This document shows, piece after piece, positions 42,275 to 51,222 of a stretch of DNA of 64,000 nucleotides (positions are counted from its first letter, which is position 1; every line of letters begins with the position of its first letter). The notes beneath the pieces were generated by a model. The model saw only the letters and a program-made list of their open reading frames with translations. It made no database searches and was not told where the DNA came from. A program made the position numbers and the translations under genes. Location: contig NZ_JAUSUT010000001.1 in NCBI RefSeq assembly GCF_030814215.1, forward strand, positions 1,798,001 to 1,862,000, written 5' to 3'. The DNA is from Amycolatopsis thermophila (GTDB lineage: Bacteria > Actinomycetota > Actinomycetes > Mycobacteriales > Pseudonocardiaceae).

Positions 42275-43432
42275 ATGAGGCCGTCCGCGCCCCTGACCCG
42301 GCGCATGCTGCTCGTCCTGGCCGCCGGGGCCCTGCTCGCCGCGGTTGTCGTCTACGCGAGCGGCGACAAGACCGGGCAACAGCCACCGGCCGCCGCGCCG
42401 ACCGCACCGCCGCCACCCAAGATCGCCTCGGCGCAGGGCCCGGACGCGTGCGCCACCGTGATCGGCGAACTCACCCCGCGGCAGCGGCTCGCCCAGCTCG
42501 TCGTCGTCGGGGTGGACGCGTCCGACCCGCGGTCCGCGGCCCAGCTCGTGGGCTCCGAACAGCTCGGCGGCGTCTTCCTCGGCGGCAACGCGACCGCCCT
42601 GCTGAAGAACAACGCACTGGCCCAGGTCCAGAACGCCGCGCGGCTGCCGGTGTCCGTCGCGGTCGACGACGAGGGCGGCCGGGTCCAGCGCATCGACGAC
42701 CTCGACGGTTCGATCCCCAGCGCCCGTCAGATGGCCGCGACCATGACCACCGGCCAGGTCCGCGACCTCGCCCGGGAACGCGGCCGGGCGATGGCCGCGC
42801 GCGGGGTGACCGTCGACTACGCCCCCGTCCTGGACCTCACCGACGCGGACGCGGACGAGGTCATCGGCGACCGCTCGTTCAGCGCCGACCCGGACAAGGC
42901 CCGTCGCTACGCCCAGGCCTTCGCAGCGGGCCTCGAGGACAGCGGTATCAAGCCGGTCCTCAAGCACTTCCCCGGCCACGGCCACGCGACCGGCGACTCG
43001 CACAAGGGCGAGGTCACCACGCCGCCGCTGTCCGAACTGCGCAAGAACGACCTGGTGCCGTACCGGGACCTCGCCGGGTTCGGCGACGTTTCGGTGATGG
43101 TCGGCCACCTCGACGTGCCGGGCCTGACCGGCGGCGACCCCGCGTCGCTGTCGCCCGCGGCCTACCAGCTGCTGCGCGGCGAGTTCGGCTTCACCGGACC
43201 GGTCCTGACCGACGACCTGGGCGCGATGAAGGCCGTCACCCAGCGCTACCCGCTCCCGCAGGCCGTGGTGAAGGCCCTGCAGTCCGGCGCGGACCAGGCG
43301 TTGTGGTCCTCCGGTGGCCAGGTTTCGACGGTGCTCGACGCGCTGGAGAAGGCGACGGCGGACGGGACGCTGCCGGCGGACCGGGTGACCGACGCGCTGA
43401 CCGCGGTGCTGCACGCGAAGAAGGCCTGCTGA
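42275..43432 (+). CDS. Glycoside hydrolase family 3, beta-N-acetylhexosaminidase-type lipid-anchored or secreted enzyme
   Basis: The 385-aa protein has an N-terminal signal/anchor helix (RRMLLVLAAGALLAAVVVYA), a Pro/Ala linker, then a single GH3 TIM barrel. VAVDDEGGRVQRI, KHFPGHGHATGDSHKG (the NagZ-type catalytic His/Asp loop) and the nucleophile Asp in LTDDLGAMKAV are present. It probably cleaves GlcNAc from cell-wall muropeptides outside the membrane, like Mtb LpqI. The ATG start has GGAAGG upstream. Confidence 0.92.
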   Translation: MRPSAPLTRRMLLVLAAGALLAAVVVYASGDKTGQQPPAAAPTAPPPPKIASAQGPDACATVIGELTPRQRLAQLVVVGVDASDPRSAAQLVGSEQLGGVFLGGNATALLKNNALAQVQNAARLPVSVAVDDEGGRVQRIDDLDGSIPSARQMAATMTTGQVRDLARERGRAMAARGVTVDYAPVLDLTDADADEVIGDRSFSADPDKARRYAQAFAAGLEDSGIKPVLKHFPGHGHATGDSHKGEVTTPPLSELRKNDLVPYRDLAGFGDVSVMVGHLDVPGLTGGDPASLSPAAYQLLRGEFGFTGPVLTDDLGAMKAVTQRYPLPQAVVKALQSGADQALWSSGGQVSTVLDALEKATADGTLPADRVTDALTAVLHAKKAC

Positions 43433-43447
43433 GGGGAAACCGGGGCG

Positions 43448-43495
43448 GCTGCACCGGCGGGTTCCTCGACGCTGAGGAGACCCGGCCGGTGCAGC
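43448..43495 (+). terminator. Terminator of the GH3 gene
   Basis: Arms starting GCTGCACCGG (43448) and ending CCGGTGCAGC (43495) form a long stem with one or two mismatches and a short loop, 16 bp after the stop. Confidence 0.75.
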
Positions 43496-43584
43496 GGGAT
43501 CCGGGGCGTTCTCTCGCCGCGGCAAAGTCTACGTAACCGTCGCGGCGGGACAAGACCTCGTATTCGGATCGAAATAGTTCCTGG

Positions 43585-44544
43585 TCAGGCGGCCCCCTGC
43601 AGGATCTCGCGCCGCCGCGGCCAGTGCGACCAGAACGCGCCCGTGTAGCCGAGCTCGATCAGCCGGAGCAGGAACGGGTTGTCGGCGTAGTTGTTGTCGT
43701 TTTCCGTGATGCCCGGCAGCGTGGGCAGCATCACGCGGTGGTACTCCGACGCTGGCACCAGGTCCCACAGCATCTGCACGCTGTTCACCCAGCGGCCGTT
43801 GGGTGAGGCGATGGTCTTCGGGTCCTCGGGCAGGTCCGGCGACAGGTAGTACACCGGCCGGAACCGCCCGGCCGCGTCGAAGGCGAACTGGCGCTCGTAC
43901 TCGACGATGCTCTCGCACGCGGCGCGCGGCTTGAGCACGATCGGCTCAGTCGCCGAGTCCGACTGCAGCCCGGGCAGCGTCCGGCGCCCGCCGCACGCCT
44001 CGGCCAGGCGGATGCCCAGCGGCGAGTACGGGAACGCGCGGATGCCGAGGCTGTAGCCCGCCACCGCGACCCGCAGGTCCAGGGTGCGCTTGACGGCCTC
44101 GGTCATCGTCACCGCCGTCTCGCCCGGCATGCCCAGGAGGACCTCGACCATCACCGGCAGCTCGACCTTCGCGATCTTGGCGCACAGCTCGCGCACGTCG
44201 TCGAAGGTGTAGAACCGGCGGCCGCCGCCGGAGACCTTCCAGCCGTCGAGCACGTCGTCGCGCACGTGGTCGGGCGCGAGGTTGATGCCCGCGCAGCCGG
44301 CACCCACCAGCAGGTCGAGCAACTCGTCGTCGAACGGCGTGGGCTGGGCGTAGATCCACAGCTTCAGGTTGTGCAACGGCGTGGAGTGGTCGGTGTCCTT
44401 GCGCCTGATGATCTCGCGCAGCACGTTCTTGCTGTGCGCGATGACGAGGTTGAACTCGCTGTCGGTCGTGTGCAGGTCGTACACCCCGTGGGCGGTCAGC
44501 GCCTCCACCAGCAACCCCGGCACCGCCGGCGACCATCGGCGCAC
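43585..44544 (-). pseudogene. 5'-truncated radical SAM methyltransferase, tryptophan 2-C-methyltransferase (TsrM)-like
   Basis: The remaining 320 residues match the C-terminal two-thirds of cobalamin-dependent radical SAM enzymes of the TsrM type: DLHTTDSEFNLVIAHSKN, VEVLLGMPGETAVTMTEAVKR and the C-terminal domain to NNYADNPFLLRLIELGY. The N-terminal cobalamin-binding domain and the CxxxCxxC iron-sulphur motif are absent. Upstream DNA is a gap and then an HTH gene, not the missing half. The open frame continues to 44958 only as shadow of that HTH gene. It is very likely inactive. A tryptophanase-like lyase lies 0.7 kb away. Confidence 0.8.
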
Positions 44545-44606
44545 CGGTGCGTCGTGATCTCTGCACAGAATGGCAGAAGCGGGAACCGAAATTCGGGCGT
44601 TGTCTT

Positions 44607-44891
44607 TCACTGGTGCCAGCGGAGTTGTTTCGACGCGCGCGCGGCGGCCCGCAGCTGGTCCGGGGGCAGCTGGAGGACCCGGCTCAGGTGGCTCTGCCAG
44701 TACGGGCCGGGCACGCGCTTGCCCCGTTCCCAGCGGGACACCTCGCCACGGCCCAGGCTTTCGTTGCCCGAGACCAGGACGAGCGCGTCCGCCAGCTGGT
44801 ACTGGGTGAGCCCGCGCTCGTGCCGCGCCGACCGGATCAGCCGGCCGATCGGCGTCGAGTCGCGGGCCACCACCGCAGCCTCCCCGCTCAT
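44607..44891 (-). CDS. XRE-type helix-turn-helix protein
   Basis: The 94-aa protein has an HTH (LIRSARHERGLTQYQLADALVLVSGNESLGRGEVSRWERGKRVP, residues about 18-60) typical of Streptomyces-style XRE regulators. The ATG at 44891 lacks a good ribosome site; the true start could be a few codons later. It is upstream of the truncated radical SAM gene in the same orientation and may have regulated the lost pathway (inference). Confidence 0.8.
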   Translation of the reverse strand: MSGEAAVVARDSTPIGRLIRSARHERGLTQYQLADALVLVSGNESLGRGEVSRWERGKRVPGPYWQSHLSRVLQLPPDQLRAAARASKQLRWHQ

Positions 44892-45256
44892 GACCCGGAA
44901 ACCACGAGCGCCGTCCCTCCGGCACGCTCCGTTCGGAGCACTGTTTTGTCCGCATCACGCACGAGGGGCCCCTTCACATTTCGGGTGAACGTCCAGATCG
45001 TCTGTGCAACGTCGCCTTGGGCGATCCGAGACGCCGTGGGCCGGCGTCCGACACCGCGCCGCCGACCAGCCCGGCCAGGAGCGCCTGCCGACCACTTCCG
45101 CGGGTGGTCTGGCCCCGGCTGACGTCCAAGGGGAGAACCGTCCACTGCACCACTGTCCGTTGTTTGCTGTTCAATGGCTACCGACGAACGGGCTAATTTG
45201 CCAAGTGCAATTTGCACGGCGCGCGCAGGGCCACCCCTCAGAGGCGTTTCCCCTCG
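44892..45256. other. Intergenic region with a perfect palindrome
   Basis: No credible gene. It contains GTGCAA-T-TTGCAC (45205-45217), a perfect 13-bp palindrome, possibly an operator for the HTH protein at 44607. A 109-codon minus-strand ORF (44888-45217) overlaps the HTH start but has no recognisable features. Confidence 0.4.
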
Positions 45257-46624
45257 TCACGCGGCCGGTCGCAGGACCGCGGTGAACTGACGCAGCGCAC
45301 CTGCCTGTTCCACGATGCGGTACCCAGTAAGCCGGCCGGCCTTCGAGCTGACCGTCTCCGCCACGTCGACGACGTACTCAAGGTGACTCAGCGTGTACAC
45401 GCGCCGGGGCAGGGTGAACCGCACCAGCTCGCGCGGGGCGGGCACGTCCGGGCCGCCGTCGGGGTCCCGGCGGCCGAACACGAGCGTGCCCAGCTCGGTC
45501 ACCCGCACCCCGCCGGCGAGGTAGAGGGCGTTGCCGAACGCCGTGGCCGGCAGCTCGTGCGGCGGGATGTGCGACAGCATTTCCCCGGCGTCGACGTAGA
45601 CGGCGTGGCAGCCGGTGGGCTGGAGCACGGGCAACCCGGCCAGGCCGAGCTGTTCGCCGAACCAGCGCGCGCATTCGGCGCGGTAGCGCAGGTAGTCCGG
45701 CTCGATGACCTCCAGCAGCCCCTGCGCCAGCGCCTCCAGGTCGCGCCCGGCGAGCCCGCCGTAGGTCGGGAAGCCCTCGAACGCGATCAGCTGCTCGCGG
45801 GCCCGGCGCGCGAGGCCGGCGTCGCGCAGCGCGATGAGCCCGCCGATGTTGGCCATGCCGTCCTTCTTGAGGCTGGCCCAGCAGCCGTCCGCCAGGTCGA
45901 AGACCACCCGGGCCACCTCGCGGGGCGTGCGGCCCTGGTAGCCCTCCTCGCGTTCGGTGACGAGGTAGGCGTTCTCGGCGAACCGCGAAGCGTCCAGGTA
46001 CAGCAGAACGCCGTGCTCGTCACACAACTGGCGGGTGGCCTTCACGTTGCGCACCGACACGGGCTGGCCGCCGCCCGCGTTGTTGGTGATGGTCAGCACG
46101 ACGCAGCGCACCCGGTCGGCCGAGCGCCGCAGCAGGTCGCGCAGGCGGTCGAGGTCGATGTCGCCGCCGAACGGGGCCGGCTCGCCCCGCGCGATCGGCA
46201 CCGGCAGGTCGACGGCCTGCGCACCGGCGGCCTCGACGCTCGCCCGGGTGCTGTCGAAGTGCGTGTTGCTCACCGAGATGTCGCCGGGTCGCAGCAGCAG
46301 GCCGAGTACGATCCGCTCCGCCGCACGTCCCTGGTGGACCGGCAGCACCTCCGGGTAGCCGGTCAGGTCGCGCACCACGGACTCGAACCGGTCGAACGAG
46401 CGCGCGCCCGCGTAGGACTCGTCGCCCCGCATGAGCGCCGACCACTGCGCGGCCGACATCGCCGCGGTCCCGGAGTCGGTGAGCAGGTCGATCGTGATCG
46501 CGCCGGCCGGCACGCGGAACAGGTTCCACCCCGCCGCGACGAGCGCGTCGCGGCGCTCCCCGGCGGTGGGGAACGGGATGGGCTCGACGGACTTGATGCG
46601 AAACGGCTCCATGAACGGCGGCAC
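45257..46624 (-). CDS. Beta-eliminating lyase (tryptophanase / tyrosine phenol-lyase-like)
   Basis: The 455-aa PLP enzyme resembles TnaA/TPL: ITIDLLTDSGTAAMSAAQW and DESYAG at the N-terminus, ITNNAGGGQPVS in the middle, DASRFAENAY with the Asp facing the pyridine N, and the PLP Lys in WASLKKDGMANIGG (near residue 251). It would release indole (or phenol), pyruvate and ammonia; the substrate (Trp or Tyr) cannot be fixed by eye. The GTG start has GGGAGG 7 nt upstream. It is the same strand as the truncated Trp-methyltransferase-like gene, suggesting an old tryptophan-related cluster. Confidence 0.88.
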   Translation of the reverse strand: MPPFMEPFRIKSVEPIPFPTAGERRDALVAAGWNLFRVPAGAITIDLLTDSGTAAMSAAQWSALMRGDESYAGARSFDRFESVVRDLTGYPEVLPVHQGRAAERIVLGLLLRPGDISVSNTHFDSTRASVEAAGAQAVDLPVPIARGEPAPFGGDIDLDRLRDLLRRSADRVRCVVLTITNNAGGGQPVSVRNVKATRQLCDEHGVLLYLDASRFAENAYLVTEREEGYQGRTPREVARVVFDLADGCWASLKKDGMANIGGLIALRDAGLARRAREQLIAFEGFPTYGGLAGRDLEALAQGLLEVIEPDYLRYRAECARWFGEQLGLAGLPVLQPTGCHAVYVDAGEMLSHIPPHELPATAFGNALYLAGGVRVTELGTLVFGRRDPDGGPDVPAPRELVRFTLPRRVYTLSHLEYVVDVAETVSSKAGRLTGYRIVEQAGALRQFTAVLRPAA

Positions 46625-46788
46625 GGGCGGTCCTCCCGGACGTCGGCGAACATTCGAGACAAGCCTGTGACCACCGCGGGCCGCGACGGTAGGGGCCAGT
46701 TCGCGCCACGGTGGGCCGGCCGGGTGAGCTGGGACACAATCAGCGCCCGGTCTGTCCTCGTTGGCCCCGCCCGCGCGAGGATTTCCGG

Positions 46789-48483
46789 GTGGAAGTAGCG
46801 GAGGATCACGTCGGCTTCGCTTTTCAACCCCTCTACAGCCTGCGCACCGGCGGTGTCATCGGTGTCGAAGCGCTGGCCCGGCCTCCCGGCGGGCCCGTCC
46901 GGGAACTGCTGCGCGCCGCGCACCGCCGCGGCCGCCTGGTCGACGTCGACGCCGGTCTCGCCGCGCAGGCGGTGCTCGCCGAGTCGGCCCACGAGAGCCT
47001 GCTGCCGCTCCACCTGAACCTGTGCGCGCTGACCGCCGCGGCTCCCCACCTGGTGCTAGACCCGCTGCTGGACTCGCTCGGGCGCACCGGGCGGCGGCCC
47101 CGCGAGATCGTGCTCGAGGTCGGCGCGCCGTTCCACGGGGTGTCTCCCAAAGCCCTGCTGGCCGGGCTGCACCGGTTCGGCGAGCTGGGGTTCCGACTCG
47201 CGTTCGACGGGCTGGGCAGCGGCGACCTGCCGCTCAACCTGCTGGCCGAGGCGCAGGTCGACCTGGTCAAGCTGGACCGCACGACGCTGCGCCGCCTGCC
47301 CGGTGAGGCCGCGACGGTGGCGCTCGTGGAGTCACTGGTGCACTTCACCTCGCGCACGGGCGTCCGGCTGGCCGCCACCGGCATCGAGGACGAGCAGCAA
47401 CTGGCCACTGTGCGGCACCTCGGCGTGCGGATCGTGCAGGGCAACCTCTTCTCCCCGGCCCGCACCGGCGTCATGCCGTCCGGCCTCGTCACCGCGCCGC
47501 CGGCGCCGGCCCTGCCGGTCCCCCTGACCCCCACGACCGCCCCGCGCGTGGACGACTTCCTGCACCCCGCGACCGTCCTGTCCGACGACGCGACCTGCGA
47601 CGACGTGCGCCGGGTGCTGCTCGACCACGACGCGCCCAGCGGCGTCGTCGGTGTGGACGACGCCGGGCGGCCGCGCTGGTCCATCGACCGCGCGCGGTTC
47701 CTGCTCGATCTGACCGGGCCGTTCGGCCACGCGCTGCACGCGAACAAGCCGGCCGCCCGGCTGGCCGACCCGCCCCGCACGATCCGCAGCGGCGCCGGCG
47801 CGCTGGAACTGCTCGACCTGGTCGCCGACGCCGACCTGACCCGCCGCGGCGACGACATCATCGTGGTCGCCGAGGACGGCCGGTGCCTGGGCGTGGTGTT
47901 CGTGACCGAGATCGTGCACGGCGTGGCCGAGGCGAAGATCGAGGAGGCGGCCGCGCTGAACCCGCTGACCCGCCTGCCGGGCAGCGACACGGTCGCGCGC
48001 GAGGTGGACCGCCGCATCGCCGCCGGGCGTCCGCTGGTGGTGGCGTGGCTGGACGTCGACTCGTTCAAACGCGTCAACGACACGGCCGGGTTCGCCGCGG
48101 GCGACGAGCTGATCCGCTCGCTGGGGCGGGCGCTGACGGACCTGGCGGCGAAGCTGCGCAGCGTCACGGTGAGCCACGTCGGCGGGGACGACTTCCTGAT
48201 CGCCTGCGACATCGACGAGATCCCGATCGTCGCGGACACGCTGCTGGGCACACCGTGGACCGCCGAACACCTGCCGGTCACGGTTTCGCTCGCGACGGTG
48301 GTGTGCGCCGGCACGGCCGCGAAGTCCTACCGGGAGGTGTCGCGGCTGCTCGCGCCGCTCAAGAAACGCGCGAAGGACGTGACGGGGTCGAGCTGGGTCA
48401 ACAGCTGGCCCGGGACCGACCGGTTCGAGGTCCTGCGCGGGCGCGGCCGTGACGCGTTGAGCGCGCCGGATCAAGCCCGTTGA
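46789..48483 (+). CDS. EAL-CBS-GGDEF protein, probably degenerate c-di-GMP sensor
   Basis: The 564-aa protein has an N-terminal EAL domain (about 5-235) in which EALARP keeps the catalytic Glu and EIVLEVG another ligand, but the usual DD pair of DDFG is FDGLG and the AEGVE box is ATGIE. CBS-like repeats follow (about 250-395), then a GGDEF domain with GGDDF in place of GGDEF. Both activities may be weak or lost, so it could act as a nucleotide receptor. The GTG start has GAGG upstream. Confidence 0.85.
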   Translation: MEVAEDHVGFAFQPLYSLRTGGVIGVEALARPPGGPVRELLRAAHRRGRLVDVDAGLAAQAVLAESAHESLLPLHLNLCALTAAAPHLVLDPLLDSLGRTGRRPREIVLEVGAPFHGVSPKALLAGLHRFGELGFRLAFDGLGSGDLPLNLLAEAQVDLVKLDRTTLRRLPGEAATVALVESLVHFTSRTGVRLAATGIEDEQQLATVRHLGVRIVQGNLFSPARTGVMPSGLVTAPPAPALPVPLTPTTAPRVDDFLHPATVLSDDATCDDVRRVLLDHDAPSGVVGVDDAGRPRWSIDRARFLLDLTGPFGHALHANKPAARLADPPRTIRSGAGALELLDLVADADLTRRGDDIIVVAEDGRCLGVVFVTEIVHGVAEAKIEEAAALNPLTRLPGSDTVAREVDRRIAAGRPLVVAWLDVDSFKRVNDTAGFAAGDELIRSLGRALTDLAAKLRSVTVSHVGGDDFLIACDIDEIPIVADTLLGTPWTAEHLPVTVSLATVVCAGTAAKSYREVSRLLAPLKKRAKDVTGSSWVNSWPGTDRFEVLRGRGRDALSAPDQAR

Positions 48484-48678
48484 GAAAAGTGCCTCCATTG
48501 CGGCTAATCCGTTGGGCGAGCACCGTGAACAACCGGCGAATTCGTCGTCGAACACGCATTCCCTCACCCGGTAGCGTTACGCCGGGCGCCCCTGTCCGGC
48601 ACCCGTGGTCAACCCCGTCATACCGCGCACAGGCGCATCTTGGAGCAACCGTGGAATCCGGGCCGTTTAACGCCGTTC

Positions 48679-48690
48679 TACCTTCCTCTC
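48679..48690 (+). promoter_or_regulatory. Leaderless-type promoter -10 for the GntR gene
   Basis: TACCTT (48679-48684) plus 6 nt leads to GTG at 48691. Confidence 0.4.
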
Positions 48691-48966
48691 GTGTCCGTCC
48701 CAGAGTTCGACCCCAGCGAAACCCCGGGCTACATCTACGAGATGATGGCCGAGCACCTGGCCGCCCGGATCGAGGCCGGTGAGCTGCGGCCCAACACACC
48801 ACTCCCGGCCGAGCGCCGTCTCGCCGCGGAATACGGCGTATCCCTTGGCACGGCGCGACACGCGACCCAGATCCTGCGCGAGCGCGGCCTGGTTTTCACG
48901 ATCCGCTCCAAGGGCACCTTCATCGCGGACGAGGAGCGCCGGCGAGCGCCATCGGGAGATTCATGA
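48691..48966 (+). CDS. GntR-type winged-helix protein, DNA-binding domain only
   Basis: The 91-aa protein is a GntR winged helix (GYIYEMMAEHLAARIEAGELRPNTPLPAERRLAAEYGVSLGTARHATQILRERGLVFTIRSKGTFI) with no effector domain, the short form common in actinomycetes and often linked to mobile or antibiotic genes. The start is the GTG after a TANNNT-N6 box. The GNAT gene starts 30 bp later. Confidence 0.9.
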   Translation: MSVPEFDPSETPGYIYEMMAEHLAARIEAGELRPNTPLPAERRLAAEYGVSLGTARHATQILRERGLVFTIRSKGTFIADEERRRAPSGDS

Positions 48967-48996
48967 ACGCGTTTCACGAGGTGTTGAGGAGTGGTC

Positions 48997-49647
48997 GTGG
49001 TTCCTGATCTGCCCGCGAACCCGCTGTCGATCGAACTCACGCTCACCCACCGGCGATTCTGGTGGCGGATCGACGACGAAGACGAACAGCCGGAACAATG
49101 GGACGCCTCCGCCGACGTGTCCGATCTCGACGTGTGCCCGGAAGACCTCCGCCACGTCGGCAACATCGCGCTCGTCATCGCCGACCTCACCAAGGAACGC
49201 AACCTGCTGGACTCCGTCGTGCTCGGCGAATGGGCGCTGGAGTTCATCGCCGAAACGGTGATCGACCCGGACCAGGGCAAACTCCACCCCGAACTCGACG
49301 CCCGCATCAGCCAGGGCCCGCCGCGCATGGTCATCCTGCGTCGCATCGAACTGACCGAACCCTGGCGCGGACACGGCCTCGGCGCCGCCCTGATCGCCGG
49401 CGCGCTGCGCATCCTGGCCCCCAACGCGCGCCTGGCCGCCTGCCGGGTGTCCCCACTGGACTTCGCGCACCCCGGCGCCGACCGCATCAGCGCCGAGCTG
49501 TCCAGCCTGCGCGCCGGCGCGATGCTGGAAAGCATCGGGTTCCACCGCTGGCGGGGAGTCCACCTGGTCGACCTGAGAAACCCCGCACTGGTCGACGCGC
49601 GCATGGACCTGCTCGAGCAGTGGTGGCCCGGCCAGGTCGAGAACTGA
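48997..49647 (+). CDS. GNAT family acetyltransferase-like protein
   Basis: The 216-aa protein has a GNAT core: the acetyl-CoA loop LTEPWRGHGLGAALIAGALR and a C-terminal AMLESIGFHRWRGVHLVDLRN. Its first 90 residues form an atypical Trp-rich N-terminal part. The GTG at 48997 has GAGGAG 5 nt upstream, so I preferred it to 48991. The substrate is unknown. It follows the GntR gene, possibly in one transcript. Confidence 0.8.
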   Translation: MVPDLPANPLSIELTLTHRRFWWRIDDEDEQPEQWDASADVSDLDVCPEDLRHVGNIALVIADLTKERNLLDSVVLGEWALEFIAETVIDPDQGKLHPELDARISQGPPRMVILRRIELTEPWRGHGLGAALIAGALRILAPNARLAACRVSPLDFAHPGADRISAELSSLRAGAMLESIGFHRWRGVHLVDLRNPALVDARMDLLEQWWPGQVEN

Positions 49648-49863
49648 ACCGCTGGCCCGGTTCCACCGCAGCACGGGGTCGCCCACTTACATCGGTTTCC
49701 TCCGTCTACTCCGGAAATTCCGCCGTCGATACGGCTCACCGTCCTGCGCCCGCGGCGAGGGCCTTCTCGAACCTGGTGCCTCCACTGCTGGCCCCTGACC
49801 TGCGCTCGTACTCGGTACTAGGATCTGAAACAACCGAGTTGCCGATCGAAACGAGGAGCGGTC

Positions 49864-50697
49864 ATGGCCCGGCGGCGCAAGCAGGAACCCGACGGGACGA
49901 ACCTGCCCGACGACGAGGTCAGGGACGAACGCGACTACTCGGTGCGAGCCGTCGAGCGGGTTTGCCTCATCCTCAACCTGCTCCAGGAATCGGTCGACGG
50001 CATCACGTTGAACGAGGTCGCGCAGACAACCGGTTTGCCGAAGTCCTCGGCGTTCCGTTACCTCTGGACGCTCGAGCACCACCGCTACGTCGAGCGCGAC
50101 GAAACCAACAACCTGTTCCGGCTTGGTCTCGGCTTCGTCGGCATGCAGTCCCGTCACCTCGAGATCCTGCGCGAGCGCGCGCGTCCGTCGCTCGAAGCCT
50201 TGCGGGACGAGTACGGCGAGACCGCGAACCTCGGGCTGCTCGACGGTGACCACATCATCTACATCGAGATCGTCGAGAGCCGGCGCGGCGTTCGGCTGGC
50301 GGCCTCCCGTGGGGACCGGGACCCCCTGCACTCGACCGCACTCGGGAAGGCCATCGCCGCGCACCTTCCCGAAGACCGGGTCCGGACGCTGCTCGACCGC
50401 GCGGGCATGCCGGGCCGCACGTCCGCGACCATCACCTCGGTCGGCGACTTCATGACCGAGCTGGCGGGCGTCCGGCGCAACGGCTACGCGATCGACAACG
50501 GGGAGAACGAGGCGGACGGGCGATGTGTCGCCGCCCCGCTCCTCGGGACGCACCTGCCCGCCGCGATCAGCGTCAGTGGCCCTTCGTCCCGCTTTTCGAT
50601 GCAGGACGCCAAGAAGGTCGCCAAGACGCTCATCCGGGTCGCCTCCGGAATCGCGACCAATCCCGTTTCCGCACAGCGCAGCGAAGCCATGGCTTGA
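49864..50697 (+). CDS. IclR family transcriptional regulator
   Basis: The 277-aa protein has an IclR-type winged helix (YSVRAVERVCLILNLLQESVDGITLNEVAQTTGLPKSSAFRYL) and a GAF-like effector domain (about 110-270) with DRDPLHSTALGKAIAAHL, a family hallmark. A GAGGAG ribosome site precedes the ATG. IclR members control aromatic or sugar catabolism; no target is evident beside it. Confidence 0.92.
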   Translation: MARRRKQEPDGTNLPDDEVRDERDYSVRAVERVCLILNLLQESVDGITLNEVAQTTGLPKSSAFRYLWTLEHHRYVERDETNNLFRLGLGFVGMQSRHLEILRERARPSLEALRDEYGETANLGLLDGDHIIYIEIVESRRGVRLAASRGDRDPLHSTALGKAIAAHLPEDRVRTLLDRAGMPGRTSATITSVGDFMTELAGVRRNGYAIDNGENEADGRCVAAPLLGTHLPAAISVSGPSSRFSMQDAKKVAKTLIRVASGIATNPVSAQRSEAMA

Positions 50698-50891
50698 GTC
50701 CGGCCGGGCGCACGAGAAGCGCTGACACCCGAACGACGTCGCGTACGCTTCGCACAGTCGTCGGCGGCGGTTTTCGATGTGGCGTAAGGGTTGTAGGTGC
50801 GCAGGCGCGGACGGCGGAGTTCTGGGCGCAGAGTAGCCCTCCCACGAAGAACCCGTGAGCGGTCACCGTTCATGACTCCCCGACGGACGCT

Positions 50892-51060
50892 GCGCTTCCT
50901 CGCCTACGTCAGCGGGCCGAGCCTGGTCCCCTTGCCATCGGCCATGATCACCGCCCCACTTCGGCCGCTCCCGGCAACCGGCCACGCCGTTTTCGGCGCG
51001 CAGGCCGACCATCCTCCCGTCGTTGTCGACCACCGGACGGCAGAAGCGGACACACCGCTG
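50892..51060 (-). pseudogene. Fossil of a CBS-nucleotidyltransferase protein
   Basis: On the minus strand one frame reads RPVVDNDGRMVGLRAENG, a CBS-domain core. After a 1-nt shift, another reads AVIMADGKGTRLGPLT, the NTP-transferase signature (consensus AVIMAGGKGTRLRPLT). In LegG/PtmE-like enzymes these two motifs follow each other exactly in this way, joined by RERP. A stop follows immediately. The fragment is too damaged to be functional; it is a relic of sugar-nucleotide chemistry. Confidence 0.6.
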
Positions 51061-51222
51061 GTCTCCCTCCAGCCCGGCGCGCCAATCGACGGGCAGCCCC
51101 TGCACACCGCCGCGCGGCGCGCCGAGCAGCGGCTCAAGCGACGGCCCGGGCACCCGGTCGTCGAGATCGCCCCCGTCCGGCCCCGGCAGGCGCCGCTGAC
51201 CTCCGGGCTCAGCGGCCACGAC

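Noticed and set aside
43585-44958. 457-codon ORF taken as an intact radical SAM protein
   Set aside because: The first 138 codons are the shadow of the XRE gene and a spacer and have no family features; the CxxxCxxC motif is missing.
44888-45217. 109-codon minus ORF upstream of the HTH gene at 44607
   Set aside because: No ribosome site or protein features were seen. The overlap with the HTH start may be chance in high-GC DNA.
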